Assembly: GCF_014201375.1 (NCBI RefSeq)
Contig: NZ_JACHDZ010000006.1
Span: 248,001 to 312,000 of the forward strand
Direction: 5' to 3'
Source of the DNA: Tunturiibacter empetritectus
GTDB taxonomy: Bacteria; Acidobacteriota; Terriglobia; Terriglobales; Acidobacteriaceae
DNA: 64,000 nucleotides
Shown here: piece after piece, positions 8,178 through 16,790 of the stretch
Position numbering within the stretch: position 1 is the first letter of the stretch
Layout: every line of letters begins with the position of its first letter
Program-made: the position numbers and the translations under genes
Notes under the pieces: model-generated
Seen by the model: only the letters and a program-made list of their open reading frames with translations
Database searches by the model: none
Told to the model about the DNA's origin: nothing

Positions 8178-9610
8178 GTGTAGCGCGAGACAAGCTGGTG
8201 GTGATGAAGTTTGGCGGCACGTCGGTGGAAGATGCGCCGGCGATGAAGCGGACTGCGGCGATCGTTCGCGGGCGACGGGAGAAGGGGCTGGAGGCTGTCG
8301 TTGTGGTGTCGGCGATGGCTAAAGTGACGGATCTGTTGTTGTCGGCTGCGGCTGCGGCTGGGCGATGCGATAAGGCTGGGGCGCTGGCGATTGGCGCACG
8401 ACTGCGGCATCGGCATATCGACACTGCTACGGCGCTGCTTGAGGCGGAGCGATGTGTGCGGGTGCAGCAGGTGTTGCACCAGGAGTTCGATGCGCTGGAT
8501 GATCTGCTGCGCGGGATTGCTGCGGTGGGTGAGCTGACGCCGCGGACGAACGATCTGGTGGTGAGCTTCGGCGAGAGGCTATCGAGCAGGATGATGGCCG
8601 AGGCGCTGGATCAGCACGGTCTGCAGGGCGCGCATGTGGATGCTCGAAGCTGCATCATCACAGATGCGACCTATGGTAAGGCCGTGCCGCAGGATGATGC
8701 GATTGAGTCAAAGCTGAAGGCGATTGTGCTGCCGCTGGTTGAAGCTGGGAAGACTCCGGTGATGGGCGGATTTATTGGATCGTCGACGGAGGGCGTGACG
8801 ACGACGCTGGGGCGCGGTGGAAGCGACTTTACCGCTGCGCTTGTGGGCGGCGGGATGCATGCGGGTGCGATTGAGATCTGGACGGACGTGAATGGGATTA
8901 TGACAACCGATCCGCGGATCTGCCCGGATGCTCTGCGGGTGAAGACGATCAGCTTTGAAGAGGCGGCGGAGTTGGCTTACTTCGGCGCGAAGGTGCTGCA
9001 TCCGGCGACGATTTTGCCGGCGGTGCAGAAGAGTATTCCAGTGTGGGTGCTGAACTCGCGCAATGCGGAGAATGAAGGCACGAAGATTACCGCGATGGCG
9101 GCGAAGTGTGCGAGTCCGTTCAAGAGCATTGCTGCCAAGAAGCGGCTGACGATTATTGACGTGGTCGCGAGCCGAATGCTGATGTCGCATGGATATCTGA
9201 AGGCGGTGTTCGATGTGTTTGATAAGTACAAGTGCGCCATCGATATGGTGTCAACGAGCGAGGTGAGTATCTCGCTGACGGTGGACAGCAATCAGCAACT
9301 GCCGGAGATCTGCGCGGAGCTGGCGAAGATTGCCGATGTGAAGATGGAGGGGCACAAGGCTCTGGTGTGCCTGGTGGGCGAGGATATTCGTGGGCACAAT
9401 GGTATTGCTGGGCAGGTTTTTTCGGCGATCAGCCATGTGAATGTGCGGATGATCTCGCAGGGGGCGAGCGAGATCAATATGAGCTTCATGATTGATGAAG
9501 AGGATGTAGAGGAGGCGGTGCGGAGTCTGCACAACCACTTCTTTGCGAACCCGGATGAGACGGTGTTCGATGTTGCGAATCGGGTTCAGCTTGAGAGCAA
9601 GGCTGGATAA
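8174..9610 (+). CDS. lysC: Aspartate kinase
   Basis: This enzyme phosphorylates aspartate, the first step of the aspartate family pathway. The 478-residue monofunctional enzyme has the kinase motif KFGGTSVED near residue 12, the catalytic-domain motif TTLGRGGSDFTAA, and two C-terminal ACT domains expected to bind allosteric effectors, probably lysine. The TTG start at 8174 overlaps the asd stop (TTGA). No homoserine dehydrogenase domain is fused. dapB follows after 21 nt. Confidence 0.95.
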   Translation: MSVARDKLVVMKFGGTSVEDAPAMKRTAAIVRGRREKGLEAVVVVSAMAKVTDLLLSAAAAAGRCDKAGALAIGARLRHRHIDTATALLEAERCVRVQQVLHQEFDALDDLLRGIAAVGELTPRTNDLVVSFGERLSSRMMAEALDQHGLQGAHVDARSCIITDATYGKAVPQDDAIESKLKAIVLPLVEAGKTPVMGGFIGSSTEGVTTTLGRGGSDFTAALVGGGMHAGAIEIWTDVNGIMTTDPRICPDALRVKTISFEEAAELAYFGAKVLHPATILPAVQKSIPVWVLNSRNAENEGTKITAMAAKCASPFKSIAAKKRLTIIDVVASRMLMSHGYLKAVFDVFDKYKCAIDMVSTSEVSISLTVDSNQQLPEICAELAKIADVKMEGHKALVCLVGEDIRGHNGIAGQVFSAISHVNVRMISQGASEINMSFMIDEEDVEEAVRSLHNHFFANPDETVFDVANRVQLESKAG

Positions 9611-9631
9611 AAAAGGCGGGGGAAGACATAC

Positions 9632-10318
9632 ATGCGGGTTCTGGTTTTGGGGATGGGGAAGACGGGCAAGCTGGTGGCGTCGGTTGCGGCTGAACACGGG
9701 CATAGCGTGAATGTGCTGGATGCGAAGGAGAATGCGGGCGCCTCGGCGCTGACGCCGCCGTTTGTTTCGGGGTTCGATGTGGTGATTGATTTCACTACGC
9801 CTGAGGCGGCGGTTCAGAATATGCGGGCGTGCCTGGCGACGGGCGCGAAGATGGTGATTGGAACGACGGGATGGTATGACAAGCTCGCAGATATGAAGTC
9901 GCTGGCTGAGCGGAAGCAGGCGGGGCTGTTGTATGGGACGAACTTTTCGGTGGGCGTGCAGGTGATGTTGAAGCTTGCCGCGGTGATGGGGAGTGAGTTG
10001 AAGAAGGCTGGATATGCGTTTTCGATTGCGGAGACGCACCATGCGAGCAAGCTGGATTCGCCCTCGGGCACGGCGATAAGTCTGGCGAAGGTGGTTGAGG
10101 CTGCGACTGGTGTGAGTGCGGTTCCGGTTGAGGCGAAGCGCGAGGGGGATGTGATGGGATTTCATTCGCTGACTGCTGCTAGCGACGCCGACCGACTGGT
10201 GCTGACGCATGAGGCGTCTTCGCGGAGAGGGTTTGCCGAGGGCGCGGTGCGGGCGGCGGAGTGGCTGTCGTCGCGGACGGGATGCTACGACTTTCAGAGT
10301 GTTTACACCGAGGTTTAG
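9632..10318 (+). CDS. dapB: 4-hydroxy-tetrahydrodipicolinate reductase
   Basis: DapB reduces the DapA product to tetrahydrodipicolinate in lysine and diaminopimelate synthesis. The 228-residue protein has an N-terminal Rossmann motif (GMGKTGKL), VVIDFTTPEA, GTTGW, and the catalytic signature ETHHASKLDSPSGTA. It is shorter than E. coli DapB (about 270 residues), as in several other phyla. The ATG at 9632 follows GGCGGGGGAAG. It sits between lysC and the M29 aminopeptidase, all on one strand. Confidence 0.95.
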   Translation: MRVLVLGMGKTGKLVASVAAEHGHSVNVLDAKENAGASALTPPFVSGFDVVIDFTTPEAAVQNMRACLATGAKMVIGTTGWYDKLADMKSLAERKQAGLLYGTNFSVGVQVMLKLAAVMGSELKKAGYAFSIAETHHASKLDSPSGTAISLAKVVEAATGVSAVPVEAKREGDVMGFHSLTAASDADRLVLTHEASSRRGFAEGAVRAAEWLSSRTGCYDFQSVYTEV

Positions 10319-10336
10319 AGGTTGCAAGGAGAGGTT

Positions 10337-11611
10337 ATGAGCGTGATGGAAGCAGTAGCGAAGACGACGTTTGCGGATCTTACGTTTGAAGAGAAGCTGG
10401 ACCGGCTGGCAGAGGTTGCGGTGAAGGTTGGGCTGGGGCTTCGCGCAGGGCAGGAGCTGATCATGTCCGCTCCAATGGAGGCGCTGCCGCTGGTGCGGCG
10501 GATCACGGAGCATGCGTATAAGGCAGGGGCGCTGCTGGTGACTACGTTCTACGCGGATGATCCGAGTGTGCTGGCGCGGTTTGAGTACGGAACGGATGCG
10601 AGCTTCGACTATGCGCCGAAGTGGCTGCAGGATGGAGTTGCAGAGGGTTTCCGGAGTGGTGCGGCGCGGCTGGCGATTGCGGGGACCAATCCTGCGCTGC
10701 TGGCGAAGCAGGATCCGGCGAAGGTGGCGCGGGCCAATGTTGCGGCGTCGAAGGCGGGCAAGCCGGCGATGGAGTTGATTACTCGACATGAGATCAACTG
10801 GACGATTGTGGCATGCGCGACGCCGGAGTGGGCGAAGCTGGTCTTTCCGGGAGAGCTTGAGCATATTGCCGTTGCGAAGTTGTGGGAGGCGATCTTCGTG
10901 GCCTCGCGGATTGCGGTGGATGATCCGGTGGCGGAGTGGCAGGAGCATGGGGCACGACTGAAGAAGCGCATGGATATGTTGAATGCGAAGAGGTTTTCTG
11001 CGCTGCACTTCAAATCGCAAGATGGCGCGACGGATTTGACCGTTGGGTTAGCTGATGATCATCTGTGGGCTGGGGGTGGGACTACTGCGGGTAATGGGGT
11101 TTATTGCCAGCCGAATATTCCGACGGAGGAGTGCTTTACGACCCCGCATAAGGACCGCGTGGATGGAACGGTGAGGGCGTCGAAGCCGCTGTCGCACCAG
11201 GGGACGCTGATTGAAAATATTGCGGTGCGGTTTGAAGGCGGGAAGATTGTTGAGGCTACGGCGACGGCTGGAGAGGATGTGCTGAACAGGTTGATCAGCA
11301 CCGATGATGGCGCGGGGCGGCTGGGGGAGGTGGCGCTGGTGCCGCACTCGTCGCCGATTGCGCAGAGTGGGGTGCTGTTCTGGAATACGCTGTTCGATGA
11401 GAATGCGGCGAGCCATATTGCGCTAGGGCAGGCTTACTCGACGTGTTTGATTGGCGGCGAGAAGATGGATGCGGAGCAGCTGGCGGCGCTGGGTGCGAAT
11501 GCGAGTTTGATCCATGTGGACTGGATGATTGGGTCGGGCGAGATGGATGTGGATGGCGTGGCTGCGGATGGTAGTGCTGAGCCGTTGATGCGCAAGGGCG
11601 AGTGGGTTTAG
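10337..11611 (+). CDS. M29-family (AmpS/PepS-like) metallo-aminopeptidase
   Basis: This cytoplasmic dinuclear-metal aminopeptidase has 424 residues. The C-terminal half carries expected metal-ligand segments: PTEECFT, GRLGEVALVP, NTLFDENAASHIALG and SLIHVDWMIGS. The ATG at 10337 has AGGAGAGG just upstream, preferred over a TTG at 10322. It lies 18 nt after dapB, inside the lysine cluster. No DapE desuccinylase is visible although dapD is present; whether this hydrolase has any link to that step is speculation. A hairpin follows the stop. Confidence 0.88.
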   Translation: MSVMEAVAKTTFADLTFEEKLDRLAEVAVKVGLGLRAGQELIMSAPMEALPLVRRITEHAYKAGALLVTTFYADDPSVLARFEYGTDASFDYAPKWLQDGVAEGFRSGAARLAIAGTNPALLAKQDPAKVARANVAASKAGKPAMELITRHEINWTIVACATPEWAKLVFPGELEHIAVAKLWEAIFVASRIAVDDPVAEWQEHGARLKKRMDMLNAKRFSALHFKSQDGATDLTVGLADDHLWAGGGTTAGNGVYCQPNIPTEECFTTPHKDRVDGTVRASKPLSHQGTLIENIAVRFEGGKIVEATATAGEDVLNRLISTDDGAGRLGEVALVPHSSPIAQSGVLFWNTLFDENAASHIALGQAYSTCLIGGEKMDAEQLAALGANASLIHVDWMIGSGEMDVDGVAADGSAEPLMRKGEWV

Positions 11612-11616
11612 CTGAG

Positions 11617-11658
11617 ATGCGGCCTGGGCGTTGATTTCCATAACACTTCAGGCCGCAT
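11617..11658 (+). terminator. Hairpin after M29 gene
   Basis: ATGCGGCCTG (11617-11626) pairs perfectly with CAGGCCGCAT (11649-11658) across a 22-nt loop, 6 nt after the stop. There is no T-run, so it may terminate inefficiently or only protect the 3' end. Confidence 0.5.
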
Positions 11659-11927
11659 TGCGATTAAACGTGGAGGAAAGCAGCATGTTTGCGGGCTTTT
11701 TCACCATTTGCGAAAGAATTTATCTGGTATTTGCGGGGGATTCGCTGTAGATTGAAACTCAATCGGACGGTTGTCCGTCTTCATCCCAAAGTTCCCAAAG
11801 AATAGTTCCTGCTGTTTTGCAGGAAAGGTGTAGCTGATCCTTAGTATCCTCAGGATCCTCAGTAGGCTTCTTCCTTCTGTTGCCGTGGTGTCGCATCTCT
11901 ACTAATCGACTTTCGAGGAGAACTTCT
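11659..11927. other. Intergenic region before the aminotransferase
   Basis: The 269 nt hold a possible 21-codon reading frame (11685-11750, ATG, GGAGG 8 nt upstream) with no recognised similarity. A small CCTGC/GCAGG hairpin lies near 11807, and short TCCTCAGGATCCTCAG direct repeats follow. No convincing promoter motif was found. Confidence 0.4.
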
Positions 11928-13172
11928 ATGAACTCCGATATGACGCAAGGCGTTTCCCGCAGGTCGTTTCTGCGCATTGTTGGTGCGGCTTCGGCAGCAG
12001 CCACCTCGTTTCCTGCGTTCGCCGCGATGACACCGGCTGCTGCGCCCGCGGGCCAGACAGCACGACGATCGCGTGGGATGCAGGCGCTGTCGGCTGACAC
12101 CGTGGTGATCAGCTCGAATGAGAATCCGCTGGGACCGGCGCAGTCCGCGTTGACGGCGATATGTAGCATGGGCGTGCAGGGCGGGCGGTATCACTGGGAT
12201 GAGTATGTGAAGACGATCGATGTCTTCAACGGGGAGTTTGGGCTGAAGAAGGACTATTCGGCTTTGTTCCCTGGGTCGAGCGGGCCGCTGGATCTGGCGC
12301 TGATGTCGAACCTTGGCCCGGACAAGCCGCTGGTGTATGGGGACCCCAGCTATGAGCAGGGGCCACGCGCGGCGGAGGTGATGAAGGCTCCGAAGTATCC
12401 TGTGCCGCTGACTGGGACCTATGCGCATGACGTGAAGGCGATGTTGAAGGCGCATCCTGCGCCGGGCGCTTACTACATTGTGAATCCGAATAATCCGACG
12501 GGAACGATGACTCCGAAGGAAGACATTGTCTGGCTGGTGAATAACAAGCCGAAGGGGTCGGTGGTGATCATCGACGAGGCTTACCATCACTTCTCAAATG
12601 ACGAGTCGTGCATCGATCTGGTGAACCAGGATAAAGATGTGATCGTGATGCGGACATTCTCGAAGATCTATGGAATGGCCGGCCTGCGTGCGGGGTTTGT
12701 GGTGGCGCGGCCGGATCTGATTGAGCGATTCAACAATGTCGGCGGGCCTAGCCAGAGCCTGGCGAGTGTCTCGATTACGAGCGCTGCTGCTGCTCGCGCG
12801 AGTCTCCAGGATAAGGATCTGGTGCCTCTGCGCAAGAAGATCAATGGGGATATTCGGACGGAGACGGTGGAGTTTTTGACGAAGCATGGTTACAAGGTCA
12901 TTCAGGGGTCGCAGGGAAATATGTTCATGGTGGATGTGAAGCGGCCTGGGAAAGAGTTTCAGAATGCCATGCTGAAGGAGAACGTTGCGGTTGGGCGGAC
13001 GTGGTCGGCGATGCCGAACTATGTGCGCGTGACGGTGGGGACGAAGGCTGAGATGGAGAAGTTCCAGACGGCCTTTGTGAAGTGCATGGATATGCCAGCG
13101 GGTGCGGCAAATGGAGCGGCGGAGCTGCATATGCCCGAGTTCCATGTCCCGTCGGAGCTCTATCGAGGTTAG
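11928..13172 (+). CDS. Tat-exported HisC-like PLP aminotransferase
   Basis: This is a class I/II fold aminotransferase, nearest in style to histidinol-phosphate aminotransferases. The N-terminus has a twin-arginine signal (SRRSFLR, then an alanine-rich helix), so the folded enzyme should be exported. Motifs are SSNENPLGP, NPNNPTGT, IIDEAYHHF and RTFSKIYGMAGLRAGF, with Lys246 predicted to bind PLP. The ATG at 11928 has GAGGAG 7 nt upstream. It lies inside the lysine cluster before dapA and is followed by a strong terminator. A cytoplasmic DapC-like role would conflict with the signal. The substrate is unknown. Confidence 0.85.
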   Translation: MNSDMTQGVSRRSFLRIVGAASAAATSFPAFAAMTPAAAPAGQTARRSRGMQALSADTVVISSNENPLGPAQSALTAICSMGVQGGRYHWDEYVKTIDVFNGEFGLKKDYSALFPGSSGPLDLALMSNLGPDKPLVYGDPSYEQGPRAAEVMKAPKYPVPLTGTYAHDVKAMLKAHPAPGAYYIVNPNNPTGTMTPKEDIVWLVNNKPKGSVVIIDEAYHHFSNDESCIDLVNQDKDVIVMRTFSKIYGMAGLRAGFVVARPDLIERFNNVGGPSQSLASVSITSAAAARASLQDKDLVPLRKKINGDIRTETVEFLTKHGYKVIQGSQGNMFMVDVKRPGKEFQNAMLKENVAVGRTWSAMPNYVRVTVGTKAEMEKFQTAFVKCMDMPAGAANGAAELHMPEFHVPSELYRG

Positions 13173-13190
13173 CGAGTAAGTGCTTTTGAG

Positions 13191-13221
13191 GCCCTGGCGA
13201 GAGATCGCTGGGGCTTTTTTT
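13191..13221 (+). terminator. Intrinsic terminator of the aminotransferase gene
   Basis: GCCCTGGCGA pairs with TCGCTGGGGC through ten pairs (two G-T wobbles) across a GAGA tetraloop and is followed by seven T. It separates the aminotransferase transcript from dapA. Confidence 0.92.
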
Positions 13222-13273
13222 GCTTTGCAGAGCCATGTGGACGGTTGTTCTGAAATCAACACCGCCGGCGCGG

Positions 13274-13279
13274 TAAACT
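13274..13279 (+). promoter_or_regulatory. Possible -10 element of dapA
   Basis: TAAACT lies 10 nt before the dapA ATG, downstream of the terminator, so dapA needs its own promoter. No clear -35 match. The leader would be only about 3 nt. Confidence 0.35.
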
Positions 13280-13289
13280 TGCAGACACT

Positions 13290-14210
13290 ATGGAATTGAT
13301 GGGTTGTGGAACGGCGCTGGTGACTCCCTTTCGCAGGGACGGCAGCGTTGATGAACCTGCGCTGCATGCGCTGGTGACGTGGCAGATCGAGAGTGGAATC
13401 GATTTTCTTGTGCCTTGCGGGACGACCGGCGAAGCTTCGACGCTGACCGAAGTCGAGTGGCTGCGGGCGATTGAGGTCGTGGTTGCTGCGGCGGGGGGGC
13501 GGGTGCCGGTGTTTGCGGGGTGCACGCATAACTCGACGCATGAGGCAGTGGCGCGGGTGCAGAAGCTGTCGCAGGTGCATGGGTTGACGGGCGTTCTGTC
13601 GGCGAATCCTTACTACAATCGGCCTGGACAGGAGGGGCAGTATCAGCACTTTCGCGCGATCGCCGAGGCGACGGAGCTGCCCGTACTGCTGTACAACATT
13701 CCTTCGCGGACGGGTGCGAACCTGGAACCGGCGACGGTGCTTCGGCTGGCGGAGCTGAAGAATGTGATTGGGGTGAAAGAGTCTAGTGGGAACATTGCTC
13801 AAATTACCGAGCTGCTGACGACGGCTCCGCGGAGCTTCAAGGTGTTTGCCGGGGACGATGGGCTGGCGTTGCCGGTGCTGGCGCTGGGCGGGGCTGGGTT
13901 GGTTTCGGTGGCTTCGAATGTGATTCCGGGACAGATGGCTCGGATGGTGGGGGCGGCGCTGGAGAACGATTGGGTGGATGCGAGGCGGATCAATCGGCAG
14001 TTCTTCCGGCTGATGCAGGCGCACTTCTGGGAGGCTAGCCCTGCTCCGGTGAAGGCGGTGCTGCATATGCTGGGGCGTGGGGAGGATGTGCTGCGGCTGC
14101 CGATGGTGCCGGTGTCGGATGCGACGCGGAGACGGCTGGAGCGGATGGTGGGAGAGTTGGGAATGCTGGTGGGGGTTGCGCCTAGTGGCGACGATCTGCG
14201 GATGTTTTAG
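13290..14210 (+). CDS. dapA: 4-hydroxy-tetrahydrodipicolinate synthase
   Basis: This Schiff-base aldolase condenses pyruvate with aspartate semialdehyde, the committed step of the diaminopimelate branch. The 306-residue TIM barrel has GCGTALVTPF at the N-terminus, the CGTTGEASTL substrate motif, Tyr108/Tyr109 in PYYNRPGQ, and the Schiff-base Lys163 in GVKESSGN. The preceding terminator and TAAACT hexamer suggest it heads a transcript with dapD, which starts 47 nt downstream. Confidence 0.97.
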   Translation: MELMGCGTALVTPFRRDGSVDEPALHALVTWQIESGIDFLVPCGTTGEASTLTEVEWLRAIEVVVAAAGGRVPVFAGCTHNSTHEAVARVQKLSQVHGLTGVLSANPYYNRPGQEGQYQHFRAIAEATELPVLLYNIPSRTGANLEPATVLRLAELKNVIGVKESSGNIAQITELLTTAPRSFKVFAGDDGLALPVLALGGAGLVSVASNVIPGQMARMVGAALENDWVDARRINRQFFRLMQAHFWEASPAPVKAVLHMLGRGEDVLRLPMVPVSDATRRRLERMVGELGMLVGVAPSGDDLRMF

Positions 14211-14257
14211 TTGTTTTCGGTTCTATTTACGGAAAGGAAAGAGATGAGGACTGAGTT

Positions 14258-15103
14258 TTGAACGGAGATTTGCAGGAGCGGATTGAGCATTGGTTTGCGC
14301 AGGGTGCGGCGGCGGTTGGAAGTGCTGAGGCGGAGGCTTGTTTTCTTGAGCTGCGCGGGAAGCTGGAGGCGGGCGAGTTGCGGGCTGCGGAGCCGGATGC
14401 TTCGGTGCCGCTGGGCTGGCGGGTGAATGGGTGGGTGAAACGTGGGATTCTGCTGGGGTTTCGCATTGGAACGATGAGGGAGATGGGTGGGGAGACGCTG
14501 CGGTTTATCGATAAACACACTTATCCGGTGCGACGATTTGTGGTGGCGGACGGGGTGCGCGTGGTGCCGGGTGGCGTGAGTGCGCGGACGGGGGCGTATG
14601 TGGCGAAGGGGGTTGCGTTGATTCCGCCTTCTTACGTGAATGTTGGGGCGTATGTGGATGAGGGGACGATGGTGGACTCGCATGCGCTGGTGGGGAGTTG
14701 CGCGCAGGTGGGCAAGCGGGTGCATCTGAGTGCTGCAGCGCAGATTGGCGGAGTGCTGGAGCCAGTGAATGCTTCGCCTGTGATTATTGAAGATGATTGT
14801 TTGATTGGCGGAAATACTGGGGTTTATGAGGGGACCGTGGTGCGGAGACGCGCGGTGCTGGCGGCTGGGACCGTGTTGACGCGGGGGACGCCGGTGTATG
14901 ACCTGGTGAAGGGCGAGATTTATAAGGCTACGGCGAAGATGCCGCTGGTGATTCCTGAAGGGGCTGTGGTGGTGCCGGGGTCGCGGGCGGTCTCTAAGGG
15001 GAAGGGCGCGGAGTGGGGGTTGAGTTTGGCGGCGCCGGTGATTGTTAAATATCGGGATGAGAAAACTGAGCTTTCTTTGGTGTTAGAGGAGATTTTGCGC
15101 TGA
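14258..15103 (+). CDS. dapD: Tetrahydrodipicolinate N-succinyltransferase
   Basis: DapD transfers succinyl from succinyl-CoA to tetrahydrodipicolinate, marking this genome as using the succinylase route to diaminopimelate. The 281-residue protein has an alpha-helical N-terminal domain and a left-handed beta-helix of hexapeptide repeats (from about residue 105 to 235), with MVDSHALVGSCAQVGK and IEDDCLIGGNTGVYEG. The start is TTG at 14258, with GAGGA upstream; the nearer upstream ATG runs into a stop after five codons. The later DapC, DapE and DapF steps are not clearly encoded here. Confidence 0.95.
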   Translation: MNGDLQERIEHWFAQGAAAVGSAEAEACFLELRGKLEAGELRAAEPDASVPLGWRVNGWVKRGILLGFRIGTMREMGGETLRFIDKHTYPVRRFVVADGVRVVPGGVSARTGAYVAKGVALIPPSYVNVGAYVDEGTMVDSHALVGSCAQVGKRVHLSAAAQIGGVLEPVNASPVIIEDDCLIGGNTGVYEGTVVRRRAVLAAGTVLTRGTPVYDLVKGEIYKATAKMPLVIPEGAVVVPGSRAVSKGKGAEWGLSLAAPVIVKYRDEKTELSLVLEEILR

Positions 15104-15223
15104 TTTGTGGTGGTAAATCGTGGTGGGTTTGTGGTGTTTTGCGTGGCTGATGTGGTGTTTTAGCAGCTGCTTTTTGGGGGTCGAAAAATACGCCATGGTT
15201 TTGAAGTTTATTTTTGAGACCTT

Positions 15224-15366
15224 GTCCTGCCGGACGGGCCCACTCCGCTCAGTCACCCCGCAAACGAAGACCTGTTTGCGGGGACCCCGATTCGGCGGCC
15301 ACTTCGTGGCGTGTATATCTTTTCTCGGTGATCGCGATATGTTTGGCCCTCCCGTTGGTCGGGAGG
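15224..15366 (+). repeat. Intergenic hairpin repeat, copy C (altered centre)
   Basis: This copy lies between the convergent dapD and flavoprotein genes, about 120 nt from dapD. It keeps GTCC-TGCC-GGAC and the terminal CCTCCCG-TTGGT-CGGGAGG hairpin. The middle hairpin is GCCAC-TTC-GTGGC, a compensated change from GTCAC/GTGAC elsewhere. In place of the usual first stem it has a longer insert with a perfect 10-bp hairpin (15256-15265 with 15274-15283). Confidence 0.85.
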
Positions 15367-15389
15367 ATTGATTCGTTTTGGCTTGGTTT

Positions 15390-16790
15390 CTATGCCGGGT
15401 GCTTTGGGACGGTGTTGAAGAGGTTGAGGAAGCCCTCGGAGAGGGTGGGGTGGGTGAGGATCAGGTTGTGGACGGCGGTGTAGGGCAGGTTGGCGGAGAT
15501 GGCCAGCTGGATGACAGGGAGGAGTTCGCCTGCTCCGGGACCGAAGGCGGTGAAGCCCAGGATTCGGTCGTCTTCGGATTCGGCTGAGGTGCCGATGAGG
15601 ACCTTCATGAAGCCGCGGGTTTCGTCGAGCGTGCGGGTGCGTAGGGCGGCGGCCATGGGGATCTTGCCGAGACGGTAGGCTGTTCCCTGCTTCTTTGCTT
15701 CGTTTTCGGTGAGGCCTACGTGGGCCAGTTCGGGGTCGGTGAAGGTGACGGAGGGGATCTGGCGGTTCTTGGTGGTGCGGCTGGCTCCGGCGAGGTTGTC
15801 GCGCACGATGCGGAAGTCGTCGAAGGAGGCGTGGGTGAAGTGGGGGGAGCCGGCGCAGTCGCCCATGGCCCAGACGCCGGGGGCGGTGGTCTCGAGGCGG
15901 TCGTTGACCTGGAAGTGGCCGGAGGGGGTGGTTTTGATGCCGACGAGATCGAGGTTCATATTTTGCGTGTTGGGGGTGCGGCCGGTGGCGACTAAGAGGT
16001 GGGTGCCCTCGAGTCTGGCGCCGTCGCTGAGGTGCACGATGACGGATTTGCCTGAGGTGCCTTCGATACGGGTGACGTTGGCCCTGGTGACGATGTCGAT
16101 GCCCTCGTCCGCGAAGAGCTGGTGGAGAGCTTGGGTGACGTCGGGGTCTTCGCGGTGGACGAGGGTGGGGTTGCGCTCGATGATGGTGACGTTGGAGCCG
16201 AAGCGGCGCATGGCCTGGGCCAGCTCGAGACCGATGAAGCCGCCGCCGAGGACGAGGAGATGCTCGGGGAGGGTGGTGAGCTCGAGGAGTTCGATGTGGG
16301 TCATGGGAGTGGATTCGGCGAGGCCGAGGATGGGGTCGATGGTGGCACGGGAGCCGGTGTCGAGGAAGATGTAGTCGGAGCGGAGGGTGCGGGTGCCGCC
16401 GGCGTTGAGGGCGACTTCGACGGTCTTCTCGGCGACGAAGCGGCCGAAGCCCATGACGATCTCGGCTTTGGATTTGGCGTAGTTGGCGAGGTGCATGTCG
16501 CGGAGGCCGTCGATCATGCGCTGGCGGCGGGCGCTGACGGCTTCCATGTCAACGTGCCAGTCGCCGTGGACGATGCCGAACTCGGCTCCGCGTTGGAAGA
16601 AGGAGGCTACCTTGGCGGAGTGGATGACATTCTTGCTGGGGAGGCAGGCGATGTTGGGACAGGCTCCGCCTAGCCGCTTGTCTTCGATGTTGGCGACCTT
16701 CTTGCCCTGAGAGCCGAGATGCCAGGCGAGATATTTGCCGCCTTCTCCGCTGCCGATGATGATTGCGTCGTACTGTTCGGGCGTGGACAT
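15390..16790 (-). CDS. FAD pyridine-nucleotide disulfide oxidoreductase (mercuric reductase/lipoamide dehydrogenase-like)
   Basis: The 466-residue class I flavoprotein disulfide reductase has an FAD motif GSGEGG (residues 13-18), the redox pair Cys44-x4-Cys49 in CPNIACLPSK, an NAD(P) motif VLGGGFIGLE, a second FAD segment WAMGDCAGS, and the C-terminal active-site HPTLSE of the partner subunit. No N-terminal metal-binding domain and no C-terminal Cys pair are visible, so mercury reduction is not supported; a lipoamide dehydrogenase-like role is possible but no 2-oxoacid dehydrogenase genes are near. The ATG at 16790 has AAAGGAG upstream and is preferred over a longer frame. Confidence 0.85.
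   Translation of the reverse strand: MSTPEQYDAIIIGSGEGGKYLAWHLGSQGKKVANIEDKRLGGACPNIACLPSKNVIHSAKVASFFQRGAEFGIVHGDWHVDMEAVSARRQRMIDGLRDMHLANYAKSKAEIVMGFGRFVAEKTVEVALNAGGTRTLRSDYIFLDTGSRATIDPILGLAESTPMTHIELLELTTLPEHLLVLGGGFIGLELAQAMRRFGSNVTIIERNPTLVHREDPDVTQALHQLFADEGIDIVTRANVTRIEGTSGKSVIVHLSDGARLEGTHLLVATGRTPNTQNMNLDLVGIKTTPSGHFQVNDRLETTAPGVWAMGDCAGSPHFTHASFDDFRIVRDNLAGASRTTKNRQIPSVTFTDPELAHVGLTENEAKKQGTAYRLGKIPMAAALRTRTLDETRGFMKVLIGTSAESEDDRILGFTAFGPGAGELLPVIQLAISANLPYTAVHNLILTHPTLSEGFLNLFNTVPKHPA

Noticed and set aside
9251..11020. A 589-residue minus-strand open frame
   Set aside because: Antisense to lysC, dapB and the M29 gene; composition typical of a shadow frame.
12594..14066. A 490-residue minus-strand open frame
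   Set aside because: Antisense to the aminotransferase and dapA; also crosses the strong terminator at 13191-13221.
15390..16790. Calling the flavoprotein mercuric reductase (merA)
   Set aside because: No heavy-metal-binding N-terminal domain, no C-terminal Cys pair and no mer genes nearby.
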